Positions 1 through 8,526 of a DNA stretch of 64,000 bases are shown one piece after another (the stretch's first letter is position 1; every line of letters begins with the position of its first letter). The stretch is from NCBI RefSeq assembly GCF_030864005.1, contig NZ_CP132976.1, positions 1,302,001 through 1,366,000 on the forward strand, in the 5' to 3' direction. The translations under genes were made by a program, and so were the position numbers. This DNA comes from Achromobacter seleniivolatilans (GTDB taxonomy: Bacteria > Pseudomonadota > Gammaproteobacteria > Burkholderiales > Burkholderiaceae_B). Below the pieces are notes generated by a model. It was given only the letters and a program-made list of their open reading frames with translations. It made no database searches and had not been told where the DNA came from.

Positions 1-240
1 CGGCACGCCCACCAGCACGGTGCAGGTGGTAACGGCCAGACCCAGAATCAACGTATTGCCGAAGGCCTCCAGATACTGCGAGTCGGCCAGCAAGGCCTTG
101 AAGCCTTCCATGGAAAAGCCGCCATCCTGGCCTGTAATGCTGTTGCTGAACAGCACCCCCAGCGGATACAGCACAAAGAACAACAGCAGGACCAGACTGA
201 TCGCGGTCAGGATGCCCCAGGGCCACCATTTGATTTTCAT
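1..240 (-). CDS. ABC transporter inner-membrane permease (partial, runs off the left edge)
   Basis: The gene starts with ATG at 240 on the minus strand and continues past position 1, so only the first 80 codons are visible. They begin MKIKWWPWG, followed by a hydrophobic membrane segment at about residues 9-31. A second hydrophobic stretch starts near residue 61, after EAFGNT, a context usual for permeases of binding-protein-dependent importers. It lies 13 bp downstream of the ATPase gene in the same direction, so the two form one importer operon. The ATPase resembles PotA/FbpC, so a polyamine, phosphonate or ferric-iron type substrate is possible. The substrate cannot be told from this fragment. 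Confidence 0.8.
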   Translation of the reverse strand, partial: MKIKWWPWGILTAISLVLLLFFVLYPLGVLFSNSITGQDGGFSMEGFKALLADSQYLEAFGNTLILGLAVTTCTVLVGVP

Positions 241-253
241 GGCGTGCGTGTCC

Positions 254-1330
254 TCAGGCGTTGACGACGCGGCTGTCGGCGGGAATCAGTACCTGCACGG
301 CTTCGCCCGGCTGGAACTGCGCGACCATATTGCCCGCATGCAGCTCAACACGGATCTCGGAGCCGTTATCCAAGGCAATGCGATAGGCCGTCTTAAAACC
401 CAGATATTGACGGCGCAGCACTTTGCCCGGCAGCGTGTTCGGCACGTAGGGCGTCGGCGCCATCAGCGCCAGCTCCTCGGGGCGCGCGATGAGCACACCG
501 CTGGCATCCAGTTTTGCGCTGCCTTGCATGCCGTCAAATCCCAGGCCGCACAGCTCATAGCGGACGTGGCCGTCTGGCGCGCCGGCAATTCCTGTTTGCG
601 CGGGCACGGGGATCACGTTGGCGGACCCGATGAAGTCCGCCACATACGCGTTGACCGGCGTGCCATAGAGTTCTTCCGGCGTGCCCAGCTGGGCAATATT
701 GCCGTGGTCCATGATGGCGATGCGGTCCGACATCGCCAGCGCCTCTTCTTGATCATGGGTGACGAAGACGGTAGTGATGCCGGCTTCGCGCACCAGATCC
801 AGGATGACGTCGCGCATTTGCAGGCGCATCTTGGCGTCCAGGTTGGACAGGGGTTCATCCATCAGCAGCACCCGCGGGCGGATCACCAGCGCACGCGCCA
901 AGGCCACGCGCTGGCGCTGCCCGCCGCTCATCTGCGCGGGGTAGCGGTCGGCCAGGGGCAGCAGCCCCACTTTGTCTAACGCTTCGTTTGCGCGCCGGGT
1001 GATTTCGGCGCGGGCCACGCCGCGCGCCCGCAATCCGTAGGCGACATTGTCAAAGGCCGTTTTGTCAGGGAACAGCGCGTAGTCCTGGAACACCATGCCG
1101 ATATCGCGGCGGTGCGCAGATACATGGGTGACGTCGTCCTGATCGAACAGCAGCCGGCCGCCGTCAGGCGCGTAAAAGCCTGCAATGCAGCGCAGCAAGG
1201 TGGTTTTGCCACAGCCGCTAGGGCCCAAGAGCGTGTAAAACGCGCCGTCGGGGATGTGCAGCGACAGGTTGCGCAGCACCTGCTGTCCGCCGAAGGTTTT
1301 GACGATGCCGTCTACCGTAATCGATGCCAT
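254..1330 (-). CDS. ABC transporter ATP-binding protein (PotA/FbpC/MalK type)
   Basis: This 358-aa protein energises an inner-membrane importer together with the adjacent permease. Walker A is GPSGCGKTT at about residues 36-44, the signature is MSGGQRQRVALARAL, Walker B is VLLMDEP and the switch is VFVTHDQEEA. About 120 residues follow the nucleotide-binding domain and fit the TOBE-type regulatory domain of the PotA/FbpC/MalK group. The ATG at 1330 (MASITVDG) is chosen over the longer reading from 1372, because the extra residues do not look like the family N-terminus. A LysR gene is divergent, with a LysR-type dyad between. The substrate is undetermined. Confidence 0.88.
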   Translation of the reverse strand: MASITVDGIVKTFGGQQVLRNLSLHIPDGAFYTLLGPSGCGKTTLLRCIAGFYAPDGGRLLFDQDDVTHVSAHRRDIGMVFQDYALFPDKTAFDNVAYGLRARGVARAEITRRANEALDKVGLLPLADRYPAQMSGGQRQRVALARALVIRPRVLLMDEPLSNLDAKMRLQMRDVILDLVREAGITTVFVTHDQEEALAMSDRIAIMDHGNIAQLGTPEELYGTPVNAYVADFIGSANVIPVPAQTGIAGAPDGHVRYELCGLGFDGMQGSAKLDASGVLIARPEELALMAPTPYVPNTLPGKVLRRQYLGFKTAYRIALDNGSEIRVELHAGNMVAQFQPGEAVQVLIPADSRVVNA

Positions 1331-1408
1331 ATGAATTCCTGCTTGGGATTGTGCGCATCTTAGGAACGGCACCTATTTCCGACCAGCAGTGTTTTTTAAG
1401 GCATGGCG

Positions 1409-1421
1409 TTAGATTTTCTAA
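1409..1421. promoter_or_regulatory. LysR-type T-N11-A dyad between the ABC operon and its divergent LysR gene
   Basis: TTAGA and TCTAA flank a 3-base spacer, giving a perfect 5-bp inverted repeat in T-N11-A geometry. It lies in the 243-bp gap between the ABC ATPase start (1330) and the LysR start (1574), where such regulators usually bind. Confidence 0.4.
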
Positions 1422-1573
1422 GAGGTCGGCGCGGCCGCTATCCCCTAGAATGCGGCTGGATAGGGTAGCGGCCGGATCAGGCGGCGCCGACAATAAATAG
1501 ATAACAAGGGTAAACGTGGGAAAGAGCAGCACCGTCTTGCGCCTGGATGGCGCCCGGATGGGCGTCCGCTGAG

Positions 1574-2482
1574 ATGGCGGGGCAGACCCTGCCGCCGCTG
1601 AAAGCGTTGCGGGTGTTTGAGGCCGCCGCGCGTCTGCGCAGCTTCACGGCGGCGGCTGACGAACTCAGCATCACGCACAGCGCGGTCAGCCAGCAGATCC
1701 GCATTCTTGAAGAGTATGTGGGGCAGCCGCTATTCGCCCGCGAGGCGCGCGGCGTTGCGCTGCTGCCTTGCGCCCAGGCTTATTTTCCCGAAGTGCAGGC
1801 CAGCCTGGAGCGGATAGCAGCAGCCACCGCCAAACTGAAATCACCGGCCTATGGCGGGGTGCTGCGCGTGTGTGCCACGCCATCGCTGACCATGAAGTGG
1901 CTGATTCCGCGGCTATCCACGTTTCAAGCCCAGCATCCCGGCATTGATGTGCAACTGAGCACGCAGGCGCGTCCCTTCCTGGACCGGGGCGGAGACCCCG
2001 GCAGCGACGTACTGATACGCCATGGCTTCATGGCCCATTCCGATCTGGCGTGCGTGCATTGTCTGGACGATTTCCATGTGCCGGTGGCATCCCCGCGCTT
2101 TATCGAACGCAACCGCTTGACGGCTCCGGCGGATTGCCTGGGCCATCCGCTATTGAAAATCTCGGGCGGCATGGATCACTGGCCGCGCTGGTTCGCGCTG
2201 GCCAAGGTGGACGTGCCGCCGCAATTGCCGGGGCCGGTGTTCGATCATCAGTTCCTGTGCATGCAGGCGGCCATGAATGACCTGGGTATTGCGCTTGCGC
2301 CCTGGTGCCTGCTTGAAGACGACATCCGCGCCGACCGGCTGCGTCCGTTGTTTACGCAACCGCAGCTACCCAACGCCGGTATTCACGCGCTGTATCGGCA
2401 GGACGGTCACGCCGCTGCGTCGGCCCAAGTGTTCATTACGTGGCTGTGCGCGCAGCAGCGTGGCCTGCCTGCACCCGATTAA
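1574..2482 (+). CDS. LysR-family transcriptional regulator (GcvA-like)
   Basis: The product is a 302-aa LysR regulator. The N-terminal winged helix-turn-helix contains LRSFTAAADELSITHSAVSQ at about residues 20-40. The effector-binding part begins near residue 90 and includes TPSLTMKWLIPRL, typical of the GcvA subgroup. The ATG at 1574 gives MAGQTLPPLKALRVFEA, the standard family N-terminus; an in-frame start at 1547 would add nine unconserved residues. It is transcribed away from the ABC importer and stops 12 bp before serB. Regulation of the divergent importer is inferred from position and from the dyad at 1409-1421. Confidence 0.88.
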   Translation: MAGQTLPPLKALRVFEAAARLRSFTAAADELSITHSAVSQQIRILEEYVGQPLFAREARGVALLPCAQAYFPEVQASLERIAAATAKLKSPAYGGVLRVCATPSLTMKWLIPRLSTFQAQHPGIDVQLSTQARPFLDRGGDPGSDVLIRHGFMAHSDLACVHCLDDFHVPVASPRFIERNRLTAPADCLGHPLLKISGGMDHWPRWFALAKVDVPPQLPGPVFDHQFLCMQAAMNDLGIALAPWCLLEDDIRADRLRPLFTQPQLPNAGIHALYRQDGHAAASAQVFITWLCAQQRGLPAPD

Positions 2483-2494
2483 ACAAGGATTCCC

Positions 2495-3208
2495 ATGCTA
2501 CATCCTTCATCGCTCCCCGGTCTGCAATGGCGCGGTATTGCGCCTCCGCTACGCTTATCTGATTTCAAGGTCATTGCATTCGACATGGATTCCACGCTGA
2601 TCTCGATCGAGACGCTGGACGAAATGGCGGATCTGATGGGGAAAAAGGCAGAAGTGGCCGCACTGACCGAGGCCGCCATGCGCGGTGAAATCGTGGACTA
2701 CAAGCAAAGCCTCCGTGCGCGCGTGGCGCTGCTGGCCGGCATGCCTGAAGCCTTTCTGGACGAGGTCTACGACCAACGGGTTCGTATCAACCCCGGCGCG
2801 GAAGCCCTGATCGCGGCGTGCAAGGCGGCTGGGCTGACCTGCCTGCTTGTGACGGGCGGATTCACGTGCTTTACCGACAAACTGCGAGTGCGTCTGGGTT
2901 TGGACGACGTGCGCGCCAACGTGTTGGAAATTCAAGAAGGCCGTCTGACCGGCCGCTTGGTGCCGCAAGCGTGGGGCGATATCTGCGATGGCGAAGAAAA
3001 GCGCCGCAAGTTGGCTGAAGTGTGCGCGGGCCTGGGTGTGGGACTTGAGCGGGCCATCGCAGTGGGCGATGGCGCCAATGACTTGCCGATGATGCGCGCT
3101 GCGGGGGTGTCGGTGGGTTATCACGCCAAACCGGCGGTGCGGCAGGAAGTGAATATCGAAATCAACGAAGGCGGGCTGGAAAGGGTATTGGAGCTGATCC
3201 TGATTTAA
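2495..3208 (+). CDS. serB: Phosphoserine phosphatase
   Basis: SerB hydrolyses O-phosphoserine to serine in the last step of serine synthesis. The 237-aa product has the HAD motif I FDMDST at about residues 29-34, with catalytic Asp30 and Asp32. Motif II is LLVTGGFT and the late motif is VGDGANDLPMM. It lacks the N-terminal ACT-like extension of the roughly 320-aa enterobacterial enzyme; the catalytic core is complete, so this is a short form and not a broken gene. The ATG at 2495 follows an AAGGA ribosome-binding site. Coupling to the LysR gene 12 bp upstream is probably read-through. Confidence 0.93.
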   Translation: MLHPSSLPGLQWRGIAPPLRLSDFKVIAFDMDSTLISIETLDEMADLMGKKAEVAALTEAAMRGEIVDYKQSLRARVALLAGMPEAFLDEVYDQRVRINPGAEALIAACKAAGLTCLLVTGGFTCFTDKLRVRLGLDDVRANVLEIQEGRLTGRLVPQAWGDICDGEEKRRKLAEVCAGLGVGLERAIAVGDGANDLPMMRAAGVSVGYHAKPAVRQEVNIEINEGGLERVLELILI

Positions 3209-3240
3209 AGCCCTGATTAAACGACGTTTTCAGATTCAAA

Positions 3241-3295
3241 TAGGATTGATCCTAAAAATCTATGCGAGTAGTCTGATTAGTACGAAATGTACTAA
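3241..3295. promoter_or_regulatory. Two perfect inverted repeats in front of the fimbrial-like gene
   Basis: TAGGAT-TG-ATCCTA occupies 3241-3254 and TTAGTAC-GAAAT-GTACTAA occupies 3277-3295. Both are perfect dyads in the AT-rich 99-bp gap between serB and the small secreted-protein gene. The second ends 5 bp before AGGAAA, the ribosome-binding site. They could be operators or could occlude the ribosome-binding site. Confidence 0.45.
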
Positions 3296-3307
3296 ATAGG
3301 AAACATC

Positions 3308-3613
3308 ATGACTATTCGTACTACGACGATTGGCGTGTTGGCGTTGTCCTTGCTTGCCCCCTTGGCGGCCAACGCTGCTGGCGGCACGATCCGATTTACC
3401 GGCGCGATCGTAGAGGCGGCGGATTGCCAGGTGTCAGGCGCTAGCGTGGCACCGCAATCCCGGCCAAACGTGGTGTGTGGATCAACCGCCAGCCGTACCG
3501 CTGCGCAGGCGTTGGGTCTGGTCAAGGTCACCACGACCGAGATCAGGGTGCCAACAAGTGAAGGCGCCGCTCCTGGCCCGAAACGCCATGTCGTGATGGT
3601 TGAATATCTTTGA
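3308..3613 (+). CDS. Small secreted protein with fimbrial-subunit end motifs
   Basis: The 101-aa product starts with a clear signal peptide ending ANAA. The mature N-terminus GGTIRFTGAIVEAADC matches the opening strand of type 1 (FimA-like) pilins, where a Gly-rich start and a first cysteine (Cys40 here) are usual. A second cysteine is Cys57. The end, VVMVEYL, has the alternating hydrophobic pattern and penultimate tyrosine seen in chaperone-usher pilins. Pilins are normally 150-200 aa, so the middle of the fold is missing. No chaperone or usher gene is nearby. It may be a mini-pilin-like protein or an internally deleted relic. Confidence 0.6.
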   Translation: MTIRTTTIGVLALSLLAPLAANAAGGTIRFTGAIVEAADCQVSGASVAPQSRPNVVCGSTASRTAAQALGLVKVTTTEIRVPTSEGAAPGPKRHVVMVEYL

Positions 3614-3618
3614 CGCGG

Positions 3619-3648
3619 CAAGCGCTGCGGGCATGCCCGCAGCGCTTG
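3619..3648. terminator. Perfect 30-bp palindrome between convergent genes
   Basis: Arms CAAGCGCTGCGGGCA and TGCCCGCAGCGCTTG abut with no spacer. The element sits exactly between the stop of the fimbrial-like gene (3613) and the stop of fabV (3649). There is no T-run on either side, so it is a strong bidirectional hairpin and not a classical intrinsic terminator. Confidence 0.55.
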
Positions 3649-4863
3649 TCAGATCAGGCCGCGGATTTCAACTGCCGGGTCGACATCGGCGTCATAGTTC
3701 ACGCCTTCGATCTCGAATCCGAACAGCCGCAGGAAGTCCTGCTTGTAGCCCGTGAAATCGGTCAGCTGATAGATGTTGTCGCTGGTCACCTGGCTCCACA
3801 AGGCCTGCACCTGAGCCTGCACCTGCGGGGCAAGCTCTTTGTAGTCGGCGCGCAGGCGTCCGTCAGCGTCCAGGATGGGTGTCTGGCTGCACAGGCTGTC
3901 GCGGTATAAGCCGTAGACCTGTTCGATGCAGCCTTCGTGCGTGCCTTCCGCCTTCATTACCTTGAACAGCAGCGACAAGTACAGCGGCATCATCGGGATG
4001 GCCGAGCTGGCTTGGGTGACCACGGCCTTCAGCACGGACACGCGGGCATCGCCGCCGCGTGCCGCCAGCTTGGCGCGGATATCCAGCACCTTCTCGTCCA
4101 GATCCTTCTTGGCGGCGCCAATCGAGCCATTCCAATAGATATCGTGGGTGATTTTTTCGCCCAGGTAGGTAAAGGCAGTGGTCGTGGCGCCTTCGGCCAG
4201 CACACCGGCTTCAAGCAGCGCATCAATCCACATTTGCCAGTCTTCGCCGCCCATCACGGCGACGGTGGCGTCGATTTCGGCTTGCGTGGCCGGTTCCAGC
4301 ACCGATTCCTTGACGACTTCACGGTCGGTGTCCAGACCGCGCAAGTTGACAGCCTGTCCAATCGGTTTGAGCGTGGAGTTAAATACCTGGCCAGTCTTCG
4401 GGTGCGTACGGCGCGGCGCGGCCAGGCTATAGATGACCTGGTCAACCTGACCCATTTCTTCTTTGATCGCGGCAATGGTTTTTTGCTTGATCTCGTCGGA
4501 GAAGGCGTCGCCATTGATGCTCTTGGCGTACAGGCCTTCGGCCTCGGCAGCCTGGTGGAACGCGGCGGTGTTATACCAGCCGGGCGTGCCGGCCTTGGCG
4601 GCGTCGGCGGGGCGTTCGAAGAAGACGCCCAGCGTCTGCGCGCCACAGCCGAAAGCCGCCGTGATGCGCGCGGCCAGCCCGTATCCGGTCGACGCGCCCA
4701 GTACCAGCACCCGTTTGGGATTGGCCGTGGCATTTCCATCTGCGCCGCCGGCTATCGGGCCTTGCGCCTTGACGTAGTCGATCTGGTTCTTGACGTTGGC
4801 CGCACAGCCGACGGGATGGGTGGTGACGCAGATAAAGCCGCGCACACGGGGCTTGATGATCAT
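3649..4863 (-). CDS. fabV: Trans-2-enoyl-CoA/ACP reductase FabV
   Basis: FabV is the NADH-dependent enoyl reductase that closes the fatty-acid elongation cycle; it is a known triclosan-tolerant alternative to FabI. The 404-aa product begins [17 protein letters not shown], the canonical FabV start, so the ATG at 4863 is used and not the longer reading from 5049. The nucleotide-binding loop is GASTGYG at 57-63. Tyr243 and Lys252 form the family Y-X8-K catalytic pair in [14 protein letters not shown]. It lies downstream of the EamA exporter in the same direction, with a 127-bp gap. Confidence 0.95.
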   Translation of the reverse strand: MIIKPRVRGFICVTTHPVGCAANVKNQIDYVKAQGPIAGGADGNATANPKRVLVLGASTGYGLAARITAAFGCGAQTLGVFFERPADAAKAGTPGWYNTAAFHQAAEAEGLYAKSINGDAFSDEIKQKTIAAIKEEMGQVDQVIYSLAAPRRTHPKTGQVFNSTLKPIGQAVNLRGLDTDREVVKESVLEPATQAEIDATVAVMGGEDWQMWIDALLEAGVLAEGATTTAFTYLGEKITHDIYWNGSIGAAKKDLDEKVLDIRAKLAARGGDARVSVLKAVVTQASSAIPMMPLYLSLLFKVMKAEGTHEGCIEQVYGLYRDSLCSQTPILDADGRLRADYKELAPQVQAQVQALWSQVTSDNIYQLTDFTGYKQDFLRLFGFEIEGVNYDADVDPAVEIRGLI

Positions 4864-4990
4864 GAAGACCTCGTAGTGGGAAATGCCTGGGAACTGCCGG
4901 ATGCCGGGTGACCCTGCGCGAAAGCGCAAAAAGCGACGAGCATTGTACGGGAGGCGGCCGGGGCGCGCCTCTATGGCCGCCGCTGCCGGT

Positions 4991-5947
4991 TCAGCCGGCA
5001 GAGACTTTGGACAGCGCGGCGCTATTGGCCATGCTGCGGCGCCATTCAATCAGTCCAATGCCGATACCGCTTGCGCAGATGATAGCGATGCCCAGCCACG
5101 TCCACGGATCGGGAAAATGGCCCCAGACCAGCCAGCCGACCGATGTCGCGCTGATGATCTGCAAATAGATGAACGGCGCCAGGGTGGAGGCTGGGGCGCG
5201 CCGGTAGGCTGCGATCTGGAACAAATGGCCGACGCCGCCAGTGATACCGGTAGAAATCAGCAAGAACCAATCGAATGCCGACAGCGATTGCAGCACGGGC
5301 AAGGCGGGCGGCAAAATGAAGGGCAGGGTCAGTGTCAGGCAGGCGGTGCCCACCGCGCCGCTCCAGATCAGCGTGGTGAACGGGTCGTCGCCTGCGACGC
5401 GGCGCGTGGCAATGAACTGGGCGGCAAAGCAACACGCCGTCAGCAAACCAAATATTGTGCCCACCGGATGCAATCCGCCACCGGGGCGGATCACAATGAT
5501 CACGCCGATGAAGGCAATACCTGCGGCCACAAAGCGCGACATGCGGGCCGGTTCTTTCAGAACCCAGGGCGCCAGGGACAGCACCAGCAAAGGCGCCAGG
5601 AAATTAATGGCTGTGGCCTCGGCCTGCGGGATGTAGCTGAGTGTCGTAAAGAACATCAGCGTAGCCAGGAACATCGAGCCGCCGCGAATCAGCTGTTCGC
5701 GCGGACGGTTGCTGCGCAGCACGCGCACGCCACGCGCCGGCAGCACCAGGGCCAGTACCAGCACAAGGTGTACGGCATAGCGGAACCAGGACAGCACCAG
5801 CAGGGGCACGCCTGCATTCATGACCCATTTGCCACTGGCATCCAGACAGGACAGCGTCCACATCGACAGCACCAGCAGCAATATCCCGACGAGCGGGCCG
5901 CGCGCGGCGGCGGCGGAGGGCTGGCGACCGTTATCGGCCGGGGACAT
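4991..5947 (-). CDS. EamA/DMT-family permease
   Basis: This 318-aa inner-membrane protein has about ten hydrophobic segments arranged as two EamA repeats, as in drug/metabolite exporters. The start at 5947 (MSPADNGRQ) precedes the first membrane segment; upstream in-frame starts would add a non-conserved tail into the promoter of the divergent LysR gene. That LysR gene starts 68 bp away on the other strand, so it may control this exporter as well as the TRAP operon. The substrate is unknown; members export amino acids, nucleosides or drugs. Confidence 0.83.
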   Translation of the reverse strand: MSPADNGRQPSAAAARGPLVGILLLVLSMWTLSCLDASGKWVMNAGVPLLVLSWFRYAVHLVLVLALVLPARGVRVLRSNRPREQLIRGGSMFLATLMFFTTLSYIPQAEATAINFLAPLLVLSLAPWVLKEPARMSRFVAAGIAFIGVIIVIRPGGGLHPVGTIFGLLTACCFAAQFIATRRVAGDDPFTTLIWSGAVGTACLTLTLPFILPPALPVLQSLSAFDWFLLISTGITGGVGHLFQIAAYRRAPASTLAPFIYLQIISATSVGWLVWGHFPDPWTWLGIAIICASGIGIGLIEWRRSMANSAALSKVSAG

Positions 5948-6015
5948 GGGCGCAATCCTTAAAGGGGCAATAGGCGGCTGCCATGATACGCTCATCGCGC
6001 CGGGGGAACAGGCCA

Positions 6016-6921
6016 ATGATAGAACTACGCAATATTGAAACTTTTTTCTGGGTTTCCACGCTGGGCAGCTTTCGCGCCGCGTCGGAAAAACTCAACACGA
6101 CACAGCCAGCGGTGTCGCAGCGCATCGCCTCGCTCGAGGCTGATCTGGGCGTCAAGCTCTTCGAGCGCGATGCTCGCGGCGTCAAACTGACGGCAAAAGG
6201 CCACGAGCTGCTGTCACACGCCGAACGCATGCTGCAAGTGCGGCGCGACATGTTTGAGGCCGCACGTGAGCAGAACGTCATGACGGGGACAGTTCGCATC
6301 GGGGTGGCCGAGACCATCGTGCAGACCTGGCTGCCAACACTGATCGAATTGATCCACACGACCTATCCCGCCCTGGTGCTGGAAATTGAGGTCGACACCA
6401 CGCATGTGCTGCGTTCGCACCTGATGTCACGCCAGATTGATCTGGCCTTTCTGATGGGGCCGGTGCTGGAAGCGCGCGTGGAAAATCTGCCGCTGTGCAC
6501 GTATCCGCTGGCCTGGGTTGCCAGCCCGACGCTGGAGCTTGGGCCGGAGCCCCTGACGTTGGACACCATAGGCAAGCTGCCAATCATTACCTACCCGTCC
6601 AACAGCGCGCCTTACCGCGTGGTGCGCGACATGCTGACCCGGGCTGGCGTGACGTCCCCGCGCATGTACGGCAGCGCGTCCATGTCGATGGTGGTGCGAA
6701 TGACGCAGGATGCTATCGGCACCAGCGTGATCGCGCCGGTATTCCTGGGCAAGGAGTTGGCCAACGGCGAACTGCGCATCTTGCAGGTAGAAGCCGAGCC
6801 CTTGCCTGAGTTGAGCTTTACGGCAACCTGGGTTCAAGGACCAGACAGCCATGCCGTCAGAGTCATTGCACAGATGGCGCAGAAGGTTGCAGGGCAGGCC
6901 GGAGACGGCATTCCTGTGTAG
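6016..6921 (+). CDS. LysR-family regulator, paralog A of the catabolic module
   Basis: This 301-aa regulator starts [19 protein letters not shown]. Its recognition region [18 protein letters not shown] differs by only a few conservative changes from that of the LysR gene at 12721, and similarity continues through the effector domain ([28 protein letters not shown]). The ATG at 6016 is preferred to an upstream GTG/ATG reading from 5983, because it gives the same N-terminus as the paralog. It lies upstream of the TRAP operon in the same direction and divergent from EamA. It probably responds to a compound imported by the TRAP system. Confidence 0.9.
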   Translation: MIELRNIETFFWVSTLGSFRAASEKLNTTQPAVSQRIASLEADLGVKLFERDARGVKLTAKGHELLSHAERMLQVRRDMFEAAREQNVMTGTVRIGVAETIVQTWLPTLIELIHTTYPALVLEIEVDTTHVLRSHLMSRQIDLAFLMGPVLEARVENLPLCTYPLAWVASPTLELGPEPLTLDTIGKLPIITYPSNSAPYRVVRDMLTRAGVTSPRMYGSASMSMVVRMTQDAIGTSVIAPVFLGKELANGELRILQVEAEPLPELSFTATWVQGPDSHAVRVIAQMAQKVAGQAGDGIPV

Positions 6922-7079
6922 GTGTTTTCCCCAGCAGTGGATGCAGGCGCCGGGAAAAAACCCGTTCCGCCGCCAGCCGGACAAGACTGCACATATGCCG
7001 TAGAACCGCATGGCTGCGGCGTTTCCGGGCAGCGACGGGGTGCGCCCCGCCGAGACCCAAGAAATATTTATACCCCCAC

Positions 7080-7123
7080 ATCGCAACATACGATTGGACG
7101 CTGGGCGCCCCTGCCGGTGCAAT
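7080..7123 (+). promoter_or_regulatory. Predicted LysR operator and promoter for the TRAP operon
   Basis: ATCGCAACATACGAT (7080-7094) is a LysR-type dyad with ATCG/CGAT ends. It runs directly into TTGGAC (7094-7099, -35-like), an 18-bp spacer and TGCAAT (7118-7123, -10-like). The same layout with the same spacing recurs at 13655-13698. The rest of the 463-bp gap 6922-7384 holds only the small ORF at 7171. Confidence 0.55.
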
Positions 7124-7170
7124 GGCGGCACATCAATAAATAGCGCCTGAATACACAGCGCGGGGGAAGT

Positions 7171-7308
7171 ATGAAAAGCCACCTGATCCATTTCTGGATG
7201 CAGGCGGTGCGCCATGTGCCGCGCCGCTTGCACTGCATCGCCAGTGCCTGGCCCGATGCGCCGCAACTCGCGGCCAATACCCCCGTTTTCGCTGCTACAC
7301 GTTCTTGA
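7171..7308 (+). CDS. Possible 45-aa leader or small protein upstream of dctP
   Basis: An ATG at 7171 follows the purine-rich GGGGGAAG at good ribosome-binding distance and opens 45 codons ending in TGA at 7308. The peptide (MKSHLIHFWMQ... ending FAATRS) is basic and has no recognised domain or membrane segment. It lies in the long leader between the predicted promoter at about 7120 and dctP at 7385. It could be a regulatory leader peptide, or chance, since GC-rich sequence produces such ORFs often. Confidence 0.28.
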   Translation: MKSHLIHFWMQAVRHVPRRLHCIASAWPDAPQLAANTPVFAATRS

Positions 7309-7384
7309 TTCTTACCCGCGCGCATCGTTGGGACAACGGGAACCCGCGCGCGGCAGACCATCCCGCAAGCCAGGAGTTTTGTCC

Positions 7385-8434
7385 ATGAAGAAGTCTTTTG
7401 TTTTCGCCGCGGCGCTTGCCGCCAGTCTTTCGGCTGGCGCTGTGCACGCGCAAGACCTGCCCAAGACCCACCTGAAAGTTGTCGGGGGCCTGAGCAACCT
7501 GACCGCCTATAACGACTACGAAAAACCATTCTGGACTAAGACCATTCCTGAACTGTCCAAAGGCCAGGTCACGGCGGATGTCAAAGGCTTCAATGAAATG
7601 GGCTTGAAGGGGCCCGAGTTGCTGCGATTGATGTCGCAAGGCGTGATCGAATTCGGTACCGCGACCCTGTCGTACTTCGCCAGCGACAACCCCATCAATG
7701 AAGCCATTGATCTGGCCGGTCTTGCGCCCGACGTGCAAACTGCTCGCGCCGTGACCAATGCGTTCGAACCCGTCTACGCCAAGCTGTACGGCGAAGGCAA
7801 CAACGTCAAGCTGTTGGGCATTTCCACCTATCCCGCGCAGGTGCTTTTCTGCAATGCCGAGATCAAGGGCCTGGCTGACTTGAAGGGCAAGAAAGTTCGT
7901 ACCAGCAGCCGCACGACGGCAGAATTCGTTGAGGCCCTGGGCGGCACCAGCGTCACCATGGCGTTTGGCGAAGTGGTGCCCGCGTTGCAGAACAAGGTGG
8001 TTGATTGCGCAATTACAGGTTCGCTGTCCGGCTACTCGGCCAAGTGGTACGAAGTGTCGACGCACCTGGTCGCGCTGCCGATCAATTGGAATCAACAGAT
8101 CCATGCCGTGAACCAGAAAGCGTGGGACAAGCTGGACCCTGCGGTCCGCACGTTCCTGCAAGCCAGCGTGAAGTCCCTGGTCGACAACATCTGGGACGCA
8201 GCGGCTCGTCAGACGCAAGAAGGTTATGACTGCAATACCGGCGCTGCCGCTTGCCCCTTCCCGGTCAAGGGCAAGATGCTGCTGGTGCAGCCTTCGGAAG
8301 CCGATCATGCCTTGCTGAAGAAGGTGACGCAGGAAGCCGTGCTGCCGAAGTGGGCCGCACGTTGCTCGGCACAGTGCGTGAAGGACTTCAACGCCACGAT
8401 CGGCAAGACGCTGGGCGTGACCGCAAGCAAGTAA
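7385..8434 (+). CDS. TRAP transporter solute-binding protein (DctP family)
   Basis: The 349-aa periplasmic receptor captures an organic acid for the TRAP permease that follows. A signal peptide ends AVHAQD at about residue 23. The family segment LADLKGKKVRTSSRTTAEF contains the arginine that usually binds the substrate carboxylate. The ATG at 7385 is chosen because it begins MKKSFVFAAALAAS, a proper signal peptide, after CAGGAG. There are four cysteines in the C-terminal third (CNTGAAAC and CSAQC), suggesting disulfides. A perfect 13-bp hairpin separates it from dctQ. The substrate is not determinable; the downstream amidase and DUF1445 protein hint at an amide or amino-acid derivative. Confidence 0.9.
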   Translation: MKKSFVFAAALAASLSAGAVHAQDLPKTHLKVVGGLSNLTAYNDYEKPFWTKTIPELSKGQVTADVKGFNEMGLKGPELLRLMSQGVIEFGTATLSYFASDNPINEAIDLAGLAPDVQTARAVTNAFEPVYAKLYGEGNNVKLLGISTYPAQVLFCNAEIKGLADLKGKKVRTSSRTTAEFVEALGGTSVTMAFGEVVPALQNKVVDCAITGSLSGYSAKWYEVSTHLVALPINWNQQIHAVNQKAWDKLDPAVRTFLQASVKSLVDNIWDAAARQTQEGYDCNTGAAACPFPVKGKMLLVQPSEADHALLKKVTQEAVLPKWAARCSAQCVKDFNATIGKTLGVTASK

Positions 8435-8449
8435 TCGTTAGTCATTAAG

Positions 8450-8489
8450 CGCAGCGGCGCGCCGCCCGGCTGGGCTGCGCGCCGCTGCG
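8450..8489 (+). other. Strong intercistronic hairpin between dctP and dctQ
   Basis: Arms CGCAGCGGCGCGC (8450-8462) and GCGCGCCGCTGCG (8477-8489) pair perfectly over 13 bp with a 14-nt loop. There is no T-run, so it more likely protects the upstream dctP message from 3' decay, or slows read-through, than ends transcription. Confidence 0.7.
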
Positions 8490-8526
8490 GAGTCATCGCG
8501 GGCGCTTGCCCGCAAAGGTTTCATTC

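Noticed and set aside
20..979. Long plus-strand ORF (319 aa) opposite the ABC ATPase gene
   Set aside because: Its codons mirror the strongly conserved ATPase on the other strand, it has no family motifs, and GC-rich third positions produce such shadows.
2495..3208. serB as a truncated gene
   Set aside because: It lacks the N-terminal extension of the enterobacterial enzyme but has the full catalytic HAD core and its own ribosome-binding site, a known short form.
3937..4911. 324-aa plus-strand ORF opposite fabV
   Set aside because: Antisense shadow; fabV has all catalytic motifs.
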